The notes under the pieces are model-generated. The model had not been told where the DNA came from. It made no database searches and saw nothing but the letters and a program-made list of their open reading frames with translations. From Zonotrichia leucophrys gambelii (taxonomy: Eukaryota; Chordata; Aves; Passeriformes; Passerellidae), in contig NC_088170.1 of the NCBI RefSeq assembly GCF_028769735.1, positions 58,437,585 to 58,501,584 of the forward strand: 64,000 bases of DNA, given 5' to 3'. Both the position numbers and the translations under genes were made by a program. Below are positions 27,721 to 38,441 of this stretch, one piece after another (positions within the stretch are counted from its first letter, which is position 1; the number at the start of each line of letters is the position of its first letter).

Positions 27721-28294
27721 ATTACAAAAGTGTTGTGGAGTTCTCATTGCTGTTGCAGTTTGTGCCCCATTCCCAGTGGGCCTGGTGCCACAGCATGGAT
27801 TCTGTGTTTAGGTAGGGACAGGAAGGGTAAGTTCTCATGGCTTTTAGTGGAAGTTATCTCCAGCATACACTGTTGTCATGCTGACTCACAATTGTCTGTG
27901 CATGCCATAACTCATTCATGTGGAGAATTAAGAGGCTTCTGTCTTGCTTTGTTTTACCTATTCCTTCAGCCTTTCTCCCTTCTTTCAGCATAGCATTAGA
28001 AAGGTGCTGCTGCTGATTGCTTGGACTCTTGAGCATGCCAGTGTGGCCTGGCAAGGTTAGTGGAGGACAGAGGAGGGACACTATACCCCAGAAGGTTCTG
28101 GAAAATGAAGAAGGGGGGCATGTGGAAGACAGTGCTGTATTGTTTTCCCCATGCACAGAGAATAAATGCAGTGGCAATAACACTGACAGTAACATGGTGC
28201 TTTTCATTTTGTAATGCAAGACCTTCTGATAATGACATAAATAATCAGTGATCGATACTTGTAAAGTAAAAATACAATCAACTGAATAACATTT

Positions 28295-28586
28295 TGTGGG
28301 GGCCTGAATATATGTTGTATTGTAAGACCTGTGTGGGTCTGAGTTGCTCCAAACGAGCTGCAGCTGCAGGGTCCTTAGTTGGGCAGCAGCTGTAGCTCGT
28401 GAAGGTAACTGAAATAAATAGGGGTGGGTCAAGAACCCAGGAGGAGCCCCTGAGAAGAAAGGAAGGAGTGTGTGGCAGAGAATGGAGAAGAGCCCCAGCA
28501 GAGAGGCGAGAACAACGCTGCAGCTCGTTTGGAGCAACTCAGACCCACACAGGTCTTACAATACAACATATATTCAGGCCCCCACA
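28295..28586. mobile_element. 292-bp fold-back LTR-like element with perfect 71-bp inverted arms
   Basis: Arms 28294-28364 and 28517-28587 are exact reverse complements over 71 bp. The outermost base on each side is chance pairing within the flanks, leaving 70-bp terminal arms that begin TGTGGGGGCC and end GGCCCCCACA. The element is flanked by a perfect 6-bp duplication ACATTT (28289-28294 and 28587-28592). The 152-bp centre contains AATAAA in CTGAAATAAATAGG. TG...CA ends with a 6-bp duplication suggest an LTR (class II-like), but LTRs do not normally have long inverted arms. Confidence 0.75.
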
Positions 28587-28592
28587 ACATTT

Positions 28593-30199
28593 CAACAAAT
28601 ACATTTCATCTTGTCCACTGTCTAGTCCATAGAAGATAAGATTATACTGCACCTTCTGATAGCGGTTTTAATACTGAGAGACCCAGTCCTGGTGAGTTTT
28701 ATCAGATTAAATATGACAGCCTTGATATTGGTTTGATATTCAGTCACAATAATATAACATACAGCAATTTTATTCATTATTCGAAAATCTGATTTTATCA
28801 AATGTTTTAAAATAATTTTATTAATGATACAGATCTTTATTGGTCTTTGAAGGATTTAATTGTTATGTTTTAACTAAACTGGACAAGGATCAGAAAAAAA
28901 AGGCATTTGGAAGTTGTGCTAATGAAGTCTCTTGCTTCTGCTGAATCAGAGCTCACACCTGATTATCTATTTTACTTAAACCAGAAGAGAAGAACATTTC
29001 AGCTTAAATTTGCCCATTTCTGTAAGCATTACACCTGTTTTACATTACAGTAGCCACTGTTGATTTTGGTGTGTGTATGTCCATTTTATATCAACATAAC
29101 AGGGAGTGAAACAAGGCCCACGTGATTTGACTCTTCTTAATTCACAGAGCTAAGTTGTAAATATTCAACATGTATGACGTGGGTAAAAGCTTATACTCCA
29201 GCATAAAAATTAGGGCATCTTTACTTACATCATTGCCACTGACTGCCAGGCAGAGCCATGCAGACTGGAGCAGCAGAAGATTAAAGCACTTCAATTGTGC
29301 TGCTTCTGTGTTAACTGATAATTTTCTATCAGGTTAACTGATAGAAAATGCTAAATGAAGTCCAGGTTTCCCCTAGGCACTCATAATTAAACGTATTAAA
29401 TCTAAGCAGCAATTCACTGTGTTTTTCTAAATAACTCAGCTGAAGACCAGAAATTTCTCAAAAGTCTTCTATACATTAATAAATCACAGCAGCATTTGCA
29501 GAAATATTCACAAGAGTATTGGTACATCTTGCCTCCTTATGACAAATGTACAGACTCAAAAAGTGCACAGGAATATCTGTGTAGAGAGGGGCTTCACCAT
29601 GTGTTGCTTGTTCAGACTTGTCCCACCATCAGGAGCTCACCCCATGAACCAGAACTGCTCTGAATTGCTTTTACCTGAACTCAACAATGAGAGGAAATAG
29701 TGACTGCAGAAATTGCTGAAAGGAATTTACCTGGCTTGCAGTGTCCTTCAAGGGGGACACCTGCAGTTGCAATCTGCATTTGCTCCTCTGATGGGTCCTT
29801 CAATCAGCTCACTTGGAGAGTCATAAATAAGAGCCATGAAGAGGTTCTGCCTGTGCACAGTAAAAGGGGAACAAGGGATTCATGTACCACACTCTAGATA
29901 CCTTTCTTCACTGTTGGCATTGCCCGCAGGATCTTCCACAATCTCATTTGTGATGGCAGGGACCATTGGTGCCTGGCTTCCCAACACCTGCATAGTCTGA
30001 GCAAAAATGCTGCATCATCTGAGCAAGTGTTTGGGGAATTTTCTGACTTAGCAAGTAGGAAAGAGTGAGAAGCTAAAAATAACACATCTCATGAATACAT
30101 ACAGACTATAAAGAGTTTCTTATTGGAAAGAGAAGCTAAAATAAAACCTCAACTTGATTGTTTCCAACTCTTTTTTTTTTTTTTTGATTCTGAAATTGC
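28593..30199. other. Intergenic, AT-rich, one strong hairpin
   Basis: Nothing coding recognised. Holds the hairpin at 29321-29349 and a T15 run at 30171-30185. Confidence 0.5.
29321..29349. repeat. Perfect 12-bp inverted repeat, 5-base loop
   Basis: ATTTTCTATCAG, loop GTTAA, CTGATAGAAAAT. The 10-mer TTAACTGATA is also directly repeated (29311-29320 and 29334-29343), so direct and inverted repeats interlock. Confidence 0.85.
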
Positions 30200-30560
30200 A
30201 TGCTCAGGATTCCAGATAACCCCAAAAGTATGGATGACCCAGCTTTATTTAGTGCTCTGGCACTAAAGCCCTGCAACCATTGTCTCCAAAGATTCCAGAT
30301 TCACCAGATGGCTCAGGCAGGATTTGCCCTTAGTGAAGCTGTGCTGGCTGTCTCAGATCACCTCCTTGCCTGGTGTGTGCCTGAATATTGCTTCCCTGAG
30401 GATCTGCTCCAGGACCTTCCCGGGCACAAAGATGAGCTCACTGTAGCTCCTGGGTCTTGTTTTCTTCCCTTTTTAAAAATCAAGAGCAATGTTCCCCTTT
30501 TCCCAGTCACCAGGGAGTTTGGCTGACCACCATGGCTTTTCAAACACACTCCTCTGCCTC
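30200..30560 (-). pseudogene. Degraded CR1 reverse-transcriptase fragment (antisense)
   Basis: On the - strand the frame reads IFKKGRKQDPG, the conserved CR1 pol segment (IFKKG.KEDPGNYRPVSL), followed by text matching the CR1 region after it (VPGKIMEQ-like) with frameshifts. It is a decayed piece of the CR1 second ORF, not a functional gene. Confidence 0.7.
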
Positions 30561-30809
30561 ATTCTTTACCAGCGAGGTTCCCTGGGCTGCTGTGCCTCGA
30601 GAGGGAGCAAAGGAGAACTGTCTTCTCCTTGGAAGAGGATTGAGGCAAGTGTCTCCTGACAAATCTGGACTCATCCAGTATGATCAGATCACACATGCCC
30701 TGTGTACCTGAAGAGTTTAGGGAGCACCTCATAGCAGCCATCCAGTGTCTGAGGAAGGATGCAGCTGAATATAAGCGTGGGGAGAAACCACTAGGAGGAT
30801 AACTAATCA

Positions 30810-30990
30810 CAGGAACAAATTCTCTAGAGACACTGGAGAACCTGTGTTCTTGGAAATTTTCAAGACCTGACACAACAAAGTCCTGAAAAATACTGTCTGA
30901 AATCTTCACTGACCTGCTTTGAGCAGCAGGCCAGACTCAAGCTAGAGCTCTTTCAAGGGCTGTTCCAACCTGGACTGCTCTATGAATTAT
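30810..30990 (+). mobile_element. Probable CR1 3'-end fragment (sense)
   Basis: TTTTCAAGACCTGACACAAC, CTGACCTGCTTTGAGCAGCA and GGCTGTTCCAACCTGGACTG follow the order of a CR1 3' end. It lies downstream of, and opposite in orientation to, the antisense pol fragment; the segment between (30561-30809) may also be CR1-derived. Confidence 0.55.
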
Positions 30991-31615
30991 CACATGGTTT
31001 AAGTAGCTTAAGATTCAACAGGAAATGGTTGAAAAAGAAATCAAATCAGGATTTGCCAAGATTTCAGCTCACCTTTTTCCCTTGGTGCATCTCTTCTCTT
31101 ACTAGCTAAAAATAACATTATGTTTTTAGAGACTACCATTCTATCAAGGAATACCCTCTGACTCCAGGTCTGAATCTGGAGCCATACCACCTCCAGACTG
31201 ATCTGGAGCTCTCAGAGATATGTGGATGTATGGAAGTTCACAGCTGCCCTCCTTGCCCTAACCGTGCCTTGCATGTCACATTAAATAACCCCAGCTCCAG
31301 GGAAGCTGATGTGACAGAAGAAATGCTGAATGGGTTACACAGCCAGAACACCACTGGGCCATGGTGTGACTTAACACAAGAATTGGGACACAATTCCTCT
31401 GTGGATTTCCTGATCTAGTGGAAACCCATAAAACCTGTCTGTAGCCATGACTCACAGGAAGTACAGAAGATGATTCCAGCACCATTTGCACAAAGAAGGA
31501 TGTCTGACTATTTCTTCTACATGTACATTCCCTGCTGTTGTCTTCTGGACATTTTCAGTCTTTAATTTCACTTCCACTCTTCTTCATTGCTTCATGCTGG
31601 TTTGTGGTCACCAAT
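30991..31615. other. Intergenic, nothing recognised
   Basis: No exon or element seen. Confidence 0.5.
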
Positions 31616-31997
31616 TGTTGCAGAGTTGTGAGGATCCCCAAGATGAGGTCAGAGATGAGAATTGACTCCAAGTTCTCAGAAGGCTGATATTATGTTATTT
31701 TATATTATATTATAATCATATTCTAAAACTATACTAAAGAAAGAGAAAGAATACATCAGAAGGTTAGACAAGAATGATTATAAAAAAACCTGTGACAGAC
31801 TCAGAAAGTCCAACACAGCTGCACTGGGATTGGTCATTAAGTAAAAACAAATCACATGGAACCAATCAAAGATGCTCATGTTGGTAAGCAACATCCAAAG
31901 CACATTCCAGGCAATCAGATAATTATTGTTTGCATTTCTTTTCTGAGGCTTCTCAGGAGAAAAATCCTGGCAAAGGGATTTTTCATAAAATATGACA
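31616..31997 (-). mobile_element. Solo LTR-like element (antisense), related to the one at 38038
   Basis: On the - strand it starts TGTCATATTTTATGAAAAAT and ends ACTCTGCAACA. It shares the order of blocks with the LTR at 38038-38436: AAAATCC near the start, CAAACAAT, a TTGATTGG or ATTGG CCAAT-like box, AGTATAGTT, an AT-rich stretch, CAGCCTTCTGA, GAGTCAA. There is no clean target duplication, so it is older or its ends are eroded. Confidence 0.7.
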
Positions 31998-33537
31998 GTG
32001 GCAATGACACTAGTTAGTTGACCCTCACTGTCCTCTGAATATTTCCCTTTGTGAGGAAAAGTTTTGGCTCTTTAGTATTTCAGCATCAAACAGAACACTG
32101 TTGCTTTAACTACACAGTCAGACATTTCCTCCTCAAATTTCCAGTGTTGGATTTCCATTCTCTCTGTAAAGAAGACCTTTGGGATTAGTAAATATTGCAC
32201 AACATTTATCAGTTAGTTGTTCTTTAAATCTCAAAATTCTTCTAAAGTTAAATCTTTTAATTGGAATAAAAGAGCAGATCTTCGTAACAACATAGTTTAG
32301 GTGACTGAATAATACATAGACACTAATAAAGGGACACAAATAAATCCTCTTAACAGAAATATGCATTAATTTTCACTACTATGATCAGTTTATAGAGAGA
32401 GGACACATTACTATGTAAAACATTGGAGGAGGTATCTGTACAGGAAAAATAAATCAGATAACTTCTGTTTCCCCTGCAAGAAGAAAGAAACTCCTGCCAG
32501 CAGCAGTAAAATAGATCCAGTAAACAGAAAGACAAACTGAATGGAAAATGAAAACATAAGGAAGGCAGTGGTTCAATATTGTAAAATTAACAAGGGCTGT
32601 GGAAAAGTTCACATTTTATCTGACACCAAGGATTTGACACAACCTACCTATCTCAGTGAGTTCACTGGCCCACATATTTCCTCAAATATTTGTGGAATGA
32701 TTATTAACTGCTATGTGATAAGATAAATGCCAGCTTTTTTTTTTCCCTTGAAGATTATCTCATATTCTTGTTTAAGAAGTAATACTTAGATATGACTATT
32801 GTTTTATCCCAATTTCAGTACAGTTTTGACACAAAAATCATACCTCTAAAAATAAGCCATCTAAAATCTCACTTCTGTTTCCACTATATTTGAGATTTCA
32901 GGATCAGATTTCAGAGAGAGAAATATAAAAGATACCTTGCTAACAGTCCAGAGAAATGACAATCTAAAAACAACTGTGAATTTCATGGGTGTGTTCCAAT
33001 ACTTGGTTCATTTCTTGAGAAATCTGAGAAAGAAATTAGACTACAGTCAGGAACTGAAGTCAGAGAACTTGGCAAATCTTGGGGGAAAAGATGAAACACT
33101 GTGTGCAGGGGCCATGCTGCAATTCAGTTCATTGCAACTTATCACACTGGCAAACTCTCCAAATGTCACCCCAGGGAAAGGGCAAAACCAGACCCTACAG
33201 ATATCTGTTAGGTAGGTGCAATCCAAATCAAATAGCTCAAACTGGGAGCCCACGTTGATTCCTGATGCAGCACAAGCTGTCACACAGAATGCCTGCCCTC
33301 TCTCTCCCTAATGGGCACAGGCAGCTCTTCCTTCTACTCCTCAGCCTCATAATTTAAGATAATGTGGTTTTTTTTAAAATTTATGCATCATTCTGATCTG
33401 TACTGAAATTGAAGTATAAAGTTCTTTCCTGTCTCATCCTGCCACTCCAATCTACAGATTGTAGACTGTAGTAGACTCCAATCTACAGTTTCCATTTCAT
33501 GTTTAATTACAAAGAACTAAATAAAAATTAGGACAAC
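31998..33537. other. Intergenic, AT-rich, nothing recognised
   Basis: No exon or element seen. A 14-bp direct repeat ACTCCAATCTACAG occurs near 33444 and 33476. Confidence 0.5.
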
Positions 33538-34930
33538 TGTGAGTAAAGTTGTAGAGTTTTTCATGGGCCTTGGGTCTTCATAGAGACAAGAGCAGCTGTT
33601 GGTTGTAGTAAAGTTGTTTATTGCATGCATACATCAGTCTTGAAGGCAAGGAGTTCAGAGTATTAAAGTCCATGCCAAAAGCTTTCGGGCACAAAGTCCT
33701 GAGCTCCCACACCTTTTTCTTCTTCCTTCCACTTCTTCTTTTCCCAAGATCTCTGTGGATTGATCTACAGGAAATGCAGAGTCTCTGGAGCAGTGGACAC
33801 TCTCCTAGAGCACTGCCCTAGAAAAATACAGGGATTTTATTCCTAAATTATCCAATCAGCTAAAAGCAAGATTCTAAAACATTCTTCCTAAACCTACCCT
33901 GGCTTGGTTCTAATGTGTGAAAGTAGTGTCAGTTCTTACACAAGATCTACACATATAATTTTATCTATTTACACAAATAGTTCTAGCTGCTCTATCTAGA
34001 AATGCAAATGTTCTGCTAGATTTCATTATGTCTGGAACTAATTTTGTGAAAGGTAACTCTACTGTGAAAAACACATTCACTCTCCTGTGAAAATGTAAAA
34101 TGTTTAATAAATGACAGTAGGAAACAAAGAGCATAGAGCAAAGGTTATTACAGCTGGGTGCATCTGGGCACTCAGCCAAGAGCACACTGTTATCTTTGGG
34201 GATACCCCTTAAATACCTTTTCATTACATCAGCCTATTGCACATTCATAGATCCTCATGCATAGTAAACTTCCTTCCCAAACTAGTTTACATGTTCCTAG
34301 AATTGTTTAGCATGGCTCCTCCTTGGATCTGCCTTTTTAGAGCATGTGTATTCTTTGGTTGTGGTTTTAGTCCATTCTTATCACCTCCAATTTTTGGGCC
34401 TTGGTCTTCAGACAGTGAGTGCTGATAGTTCACATATCAGCAGATATCCTCTTCACATGTTCATTGGATGTTATCCCATCCAAGCGGGCATTTAGCACAA
34501 GCATACTTATATCAGCTATTTCACTACTATGTCTAAGCTTAATTAACAAGAGAAATAAAAACAATATCTTTACAATCAAGTTACTTTACATTACACATAT
34601 AAAATCCATTTTAATATTTGCAAAAAGCCAGTGTTATAATCTGTATCTATAACACTACTGACCTTTAGGGCCTTTTACTAGCTAACAGAGTCTCTTAAGG
34701 CATTTAAGATATAGTTCTCTTTACTTGAAACTAAAACTTACATTTCTATTTCATATCTGTGTAGCTTTATATATTTCAGCTTCTCTAGAGGTTCTAATTC
34801 AAGCCCTGCATTCCCTTCTCTCTCTGAGGGACTTGGAGAGGTTTCTATTTCATGCATTCCAACACAGAGTAGAATTTAATAGAAAGAAAAAGAGCTAAAT
34901 CCAAATGCAGCATTCACAGAAAACTGTGCA
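33538..34930 (-). mobile_element. ERV-derived block, LTR sequence (antisense)
   Basis: On the - strand the left part ends with GCATGCAATAAACAACTTTA and then a U5-like tail to TCACA at 33538, a typical LTR 3' end. Further right (33960-34500) is text I associate with passerine ERV LTR or leader sequence. Boundaries inside the block and its right end are uncertain, and more than one insertion may be involved. Confidence 0.5.
33742..33819 (-). repeat. 78-bp inverted repeat, arm A
   Basis: Reverse complement of 35330-35407 with about 6 mismatches in 78 (roughly 92% identity), about 1.5 kb apart. It lies inside the antisense LTR-like sequence. Confidence 0.85.
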
Positions 34931-37674
34931 GCAGAGCAGGTGCCTTGTTTAGCCCAGGGAGCCCTCGACGCCTGTTGGTGCCTCTGTGTGTGCTCGACTG
35001 CTCCAGCGCCTGCCTCTCCTCAGCCCCTTCCTTCCTCTGCTTACATCCTCAGCACATTTCTAGGCCATGCTCCTTGCACACTAATGGGATTAAGCTCTTC
35101 ACAAAATGCAGCTGCAATCTTTCCCCATGTGGACAGCAGGAGCAGAAGATTGCCCACGTGTTCAAGCAGCAGCCCCAGAGCAGAGGGCGGTGCAAGGGCT
35201 CCCACTCTGCGCCCCAGCCCCTGTGCCTGCTGCCAGCCAGGCTGGGCTCTGTGGGGAACATTAAAGGTGCACTGGCTCTGCAAAAAGGCCAAGAATAAAC
35301 CTACACCTCATCTACATTGTAAGGACTGCAGGGCGGTGCTCTAGGAGAGTGTCCACTGCTCCAGTGACTCTGCATTTCCTGTAAATCAGCCCACTGAGAT
35401 CTTGGGAGCCACAGTGACCTGCGCAGTGCAAATATTGTGTAAGACCACTTCACAAAAGCCCAGCAACTTGTTTTCAGAGATTATTTATATTTGAGACATC
35501 AAAGAGAAAGACCTCCAGCTCTGAAAATTACTTAGACATAACTTCATCATTTTTGCACTTACTCACCAAACACACCAATTTTAATCCTGCTCAATTCAAC
35601 AGATTGCTAACATCCTAAATTTAAGCACCCAAGGCAGGTTTTGCCTGTTATCAGCTCAGGCTAATATTCTAAAGACAAATCTTTTCCCTTCATTTTTACT
35701 TTAAGAAGCAATAAAATACAAACCTATAAATTTCCAGGAGGATGTCCCTGTTTTTAAAGGTATTCTCCTAGACAATTGTATTTCCCCCTCTGCACAGAAG
35801 GAGCCCAAGGAATGGCTCAGTCCAGCAGCAATTTCCGTGCAGCAGCTCTGAAGGAGCAGAAATGATCCTGCATCTGTGTGCTGGGATTCCTCACCTGCAG
35901 CTGGGATGACTTAGCAGAACAGCACTGCATCCTTATGCAGCACCACAGCCCCAGCCACGCTACAAACACCCTTGCTCACTGAAATGGTCTTGATTTGTCT
36001 CCCAGTCAAACTGTAATCTGTCATGCACTGTTATGAGAATGGACAATGCCTGGGGCTCTGTCCAATCCCTATCATTTTATATTCACTCTCCCCAGGAACA
36101 ACAGGAGCAAGGTATTTCCCTGATAAACCTCACAGTTCCTTTTGAAAAAGGACACCAGGGGGGAAAAAATCACATTTCTTTAAAACTGTAGTGCAACAAA
36201 TTTTGTAACCTTGTGATATTTTTTTGGTCAGAACACTGTCTGTATAGTACAGCTTGCCCTCCATAAAATTCTTTTAGTGAGCATAAATAAATTATTCAAT
36301 TTCTTTCTCCCCTTCTTTTTAAAGACACAGTGCACAAGATCCTGAGTATACTAAAGTCAGTAGCAGCTCACTAGAATGCCACTGCATTTTACAGGATCAG
36401 GGTGAACTAGAAAGTGTTTGAGCAGAGAAAAACACAGTTCAAGGCAGAAGTTCATGTGAGGACAGTGGCTGATGTCACAAACTGTGAAACCGTAACTCCT
36501 CTAACTGATGGGTTGTAGCAAAATGCCCACTGTCTGTCCCTCTACTGCTTTTTACAAATGTGTTGATTTATCTTGTTTTGCTTCAGGTGTTCTTCTACAA
36601 AGCCAGCATGAATATTACAAAACTGGGCAATCAGTAAATATGTATAATCTTCCATGCTGTCTACTCCTCAGAAAAAGAAACTTTGGAAAATTGGTGTTTC
36701 TGGGAGCTCCGTTTTTTGGTTTTTGGTTTTGGTTTTGGTTTTTTTTCTCCTTCACAGAAGGCATGAATCAAATGAAGAAAATCGATCCTTCAGCTTGCTA
36801 GAATGAAAATGGAGACCTGAATCATTAGAAAGTCATCTTCTGTATTTATAAACTGGACAGGTGGCATTTGATCCTCAGACATAACTGCGGCAGCTCGGTT
36901 GAACTTCACATGTGCTGCAGAAGTGTTGAAACCTTGTATTTTCACCTGGACACACAAGTGTGTGTCTGTCCCACAGTCCAATACACACTGTGTATTGTGA
37001 AATACAAAACAAAAGTCAATCAGTTTAGCTCCAGGCCTCTGATCCCTCCATCACATAAAGCTCAATTATGCCCTGCAGACACTGTGGTTGCTGCTGTAGC
37101 TGTGTTAGTGCAGGGGCTCTCACACATCAGGTGATAAACAGATACATAACTAGAAATGGTCTCAGCTCCAGAGGATTCAGTATTTACTCCAGAGCAGTAA
37201 ACATTGATTAAATTATAAACTTAACTCTAGATAAACAGCAATAAAATCTTCACACTGTGACAGAACATCACAAATTCTGCATTGGCCAAACACTGCTGAA
37301 GAAACAATTTAGAAGTATATCTGAATTCAGAAATAAATGTATTGGAAATATTTCATTATTTTTCCTGTAAAAGCTAAAGGCATTCATTCTTATGAACTCT
37401 ACTTTATTTGACCAAGCTGATACTCAACACTCTTATGAAGTGGAGGGTAGTTGGTTTGGGAGGCAGAGAAAATACTTTGTGCTGATTTGATTCAAAAGGA
37501 AAAGAAACGTCAAAATGAAAAGAAACTCAGCTGTTTGGATGTTTGGGAATGTCGGTGTGTGGACAAAGTACAGGTGATTGAATCTAATATTCCTGTCAGC
37601 TCCCTTCCTGCACTGCATCCCACACTCCACAGCCATCATTTGACCAGCTGCAGAGGCTTATTTTAGTTGCACAT
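34931..37674. other. Intergenic; GC-richer start, otherwise nothing recognised
   Basis: 34940-35330 is GC-rich with overlapping frames up to 134 codons, but no conserved domain. A (GGTTTT)n run lies at about 36711-36740. The rest is featureless. Confidence 0.5.
35330..35407 (+). repeat. 78-bp inverted repeat, arm B
   Basis: Partner of 33742-33819. Its flanks do not match arm A's flanks, so only this block is shared. It follows AAGAATAAACC at about 35290, so it may be a sense LTR remnant of the same family. Confidence 0.8.
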
Positions 37675-38032
37675 TGTGTCAGGGACACACTCAGTCCAGC
37701 TCAGAGGTTTCAATTACAAAGTTTATTGGCTCAGGTACAGCACTGCACTAACCACATTACACAGTGCTTGGTATCAGTTCAGGAAGTGGTTTTGCCACTT
37801 TTATATGTCCTGGGACATAAAGAACCAGCTTTATTAACCCAAGCCAGCTCCATGCAACTGGATATCTGAGCCACAGCACAAAACCAAGAAAATCCAGAAA
37901 TGCAAGACTCGCACTGTTAACTTTATAAATCCCCATTGGAATCAGCAAGCTCCTGCTCAGGAGGATGCTTCTTGATGCAAGCTGATGCTGGACAGATGCA
38001 CTCAAACACCCATGAGCAACATTCACCTGTCA
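37675..38032 (-). mobile_element. LTR 3'-end fragment (antisense), adjacent to a younger LTR
   Basis: On the - strand it ends CCAATAAACTTTGTAATTGA followed by a U5-like tail to GTCCCTGACACA, which is the layout of an LTR polyadenylation region. Its upstream end appears to be interrupted by, or to continue beyond, the younger insertion at 38038. The matching outer end was not found. Confidence 0.55.
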
Positions 38033-38037
38033 CCCAG

Positions 38038-38436
38038 TGTGACCATGGTCACAGGGGTTTTCAGGTGAAGGGAAGAGACGAGAATGTTGACTCCATGTTC
38101 AGAAGGCTTGATTTATTATTTTATGATATATATATATATTACATTATAACTATACTAAACATAAATAGAAGGGAAAGGTTTCCTCAGAAGCTAGCTAAGC
38201 TAAGAATAGAATAGAAAAGAATGATAACAAAGCCAGCTCTCTCGGACTCTGTCTGAGATAGCTTGGTCCTTGATTGGCCAATAATTATAAAGGTTCAAGA
38301 TGGCCCAATGAAAAATCCACCTGTTGCATTCCACAGCAGCAGATAACCATTGTTTACATTCTTTTTCTGGGGCCTCAGCTTCCCAGAAGGGAAAATCCTA
38401 AAGAAAGGATTTTTAGTGAAAAATATCTCTGTGACA
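38038..38436 (-). mobile_element. Solo LTR (399 bp, antisense) with exact 5-bp target duplication
   Basis: On the - strand it starts TGTCACAGAGATATTTTTCA and ends GACCATGGTCACA, flanked by CCCAG on both sides (38033-38037 and 38437-38441). It contains an AATAAA signal (reverse complement at 38112-38117) after an AT-repeat stretch. TG/CA ends and a 5-bp duplication fit an avian ERV LTR; intact ends suggest a fairly recent insertion. Confidence 0.88.
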
Positions 38437-38441
38437 CCCAG

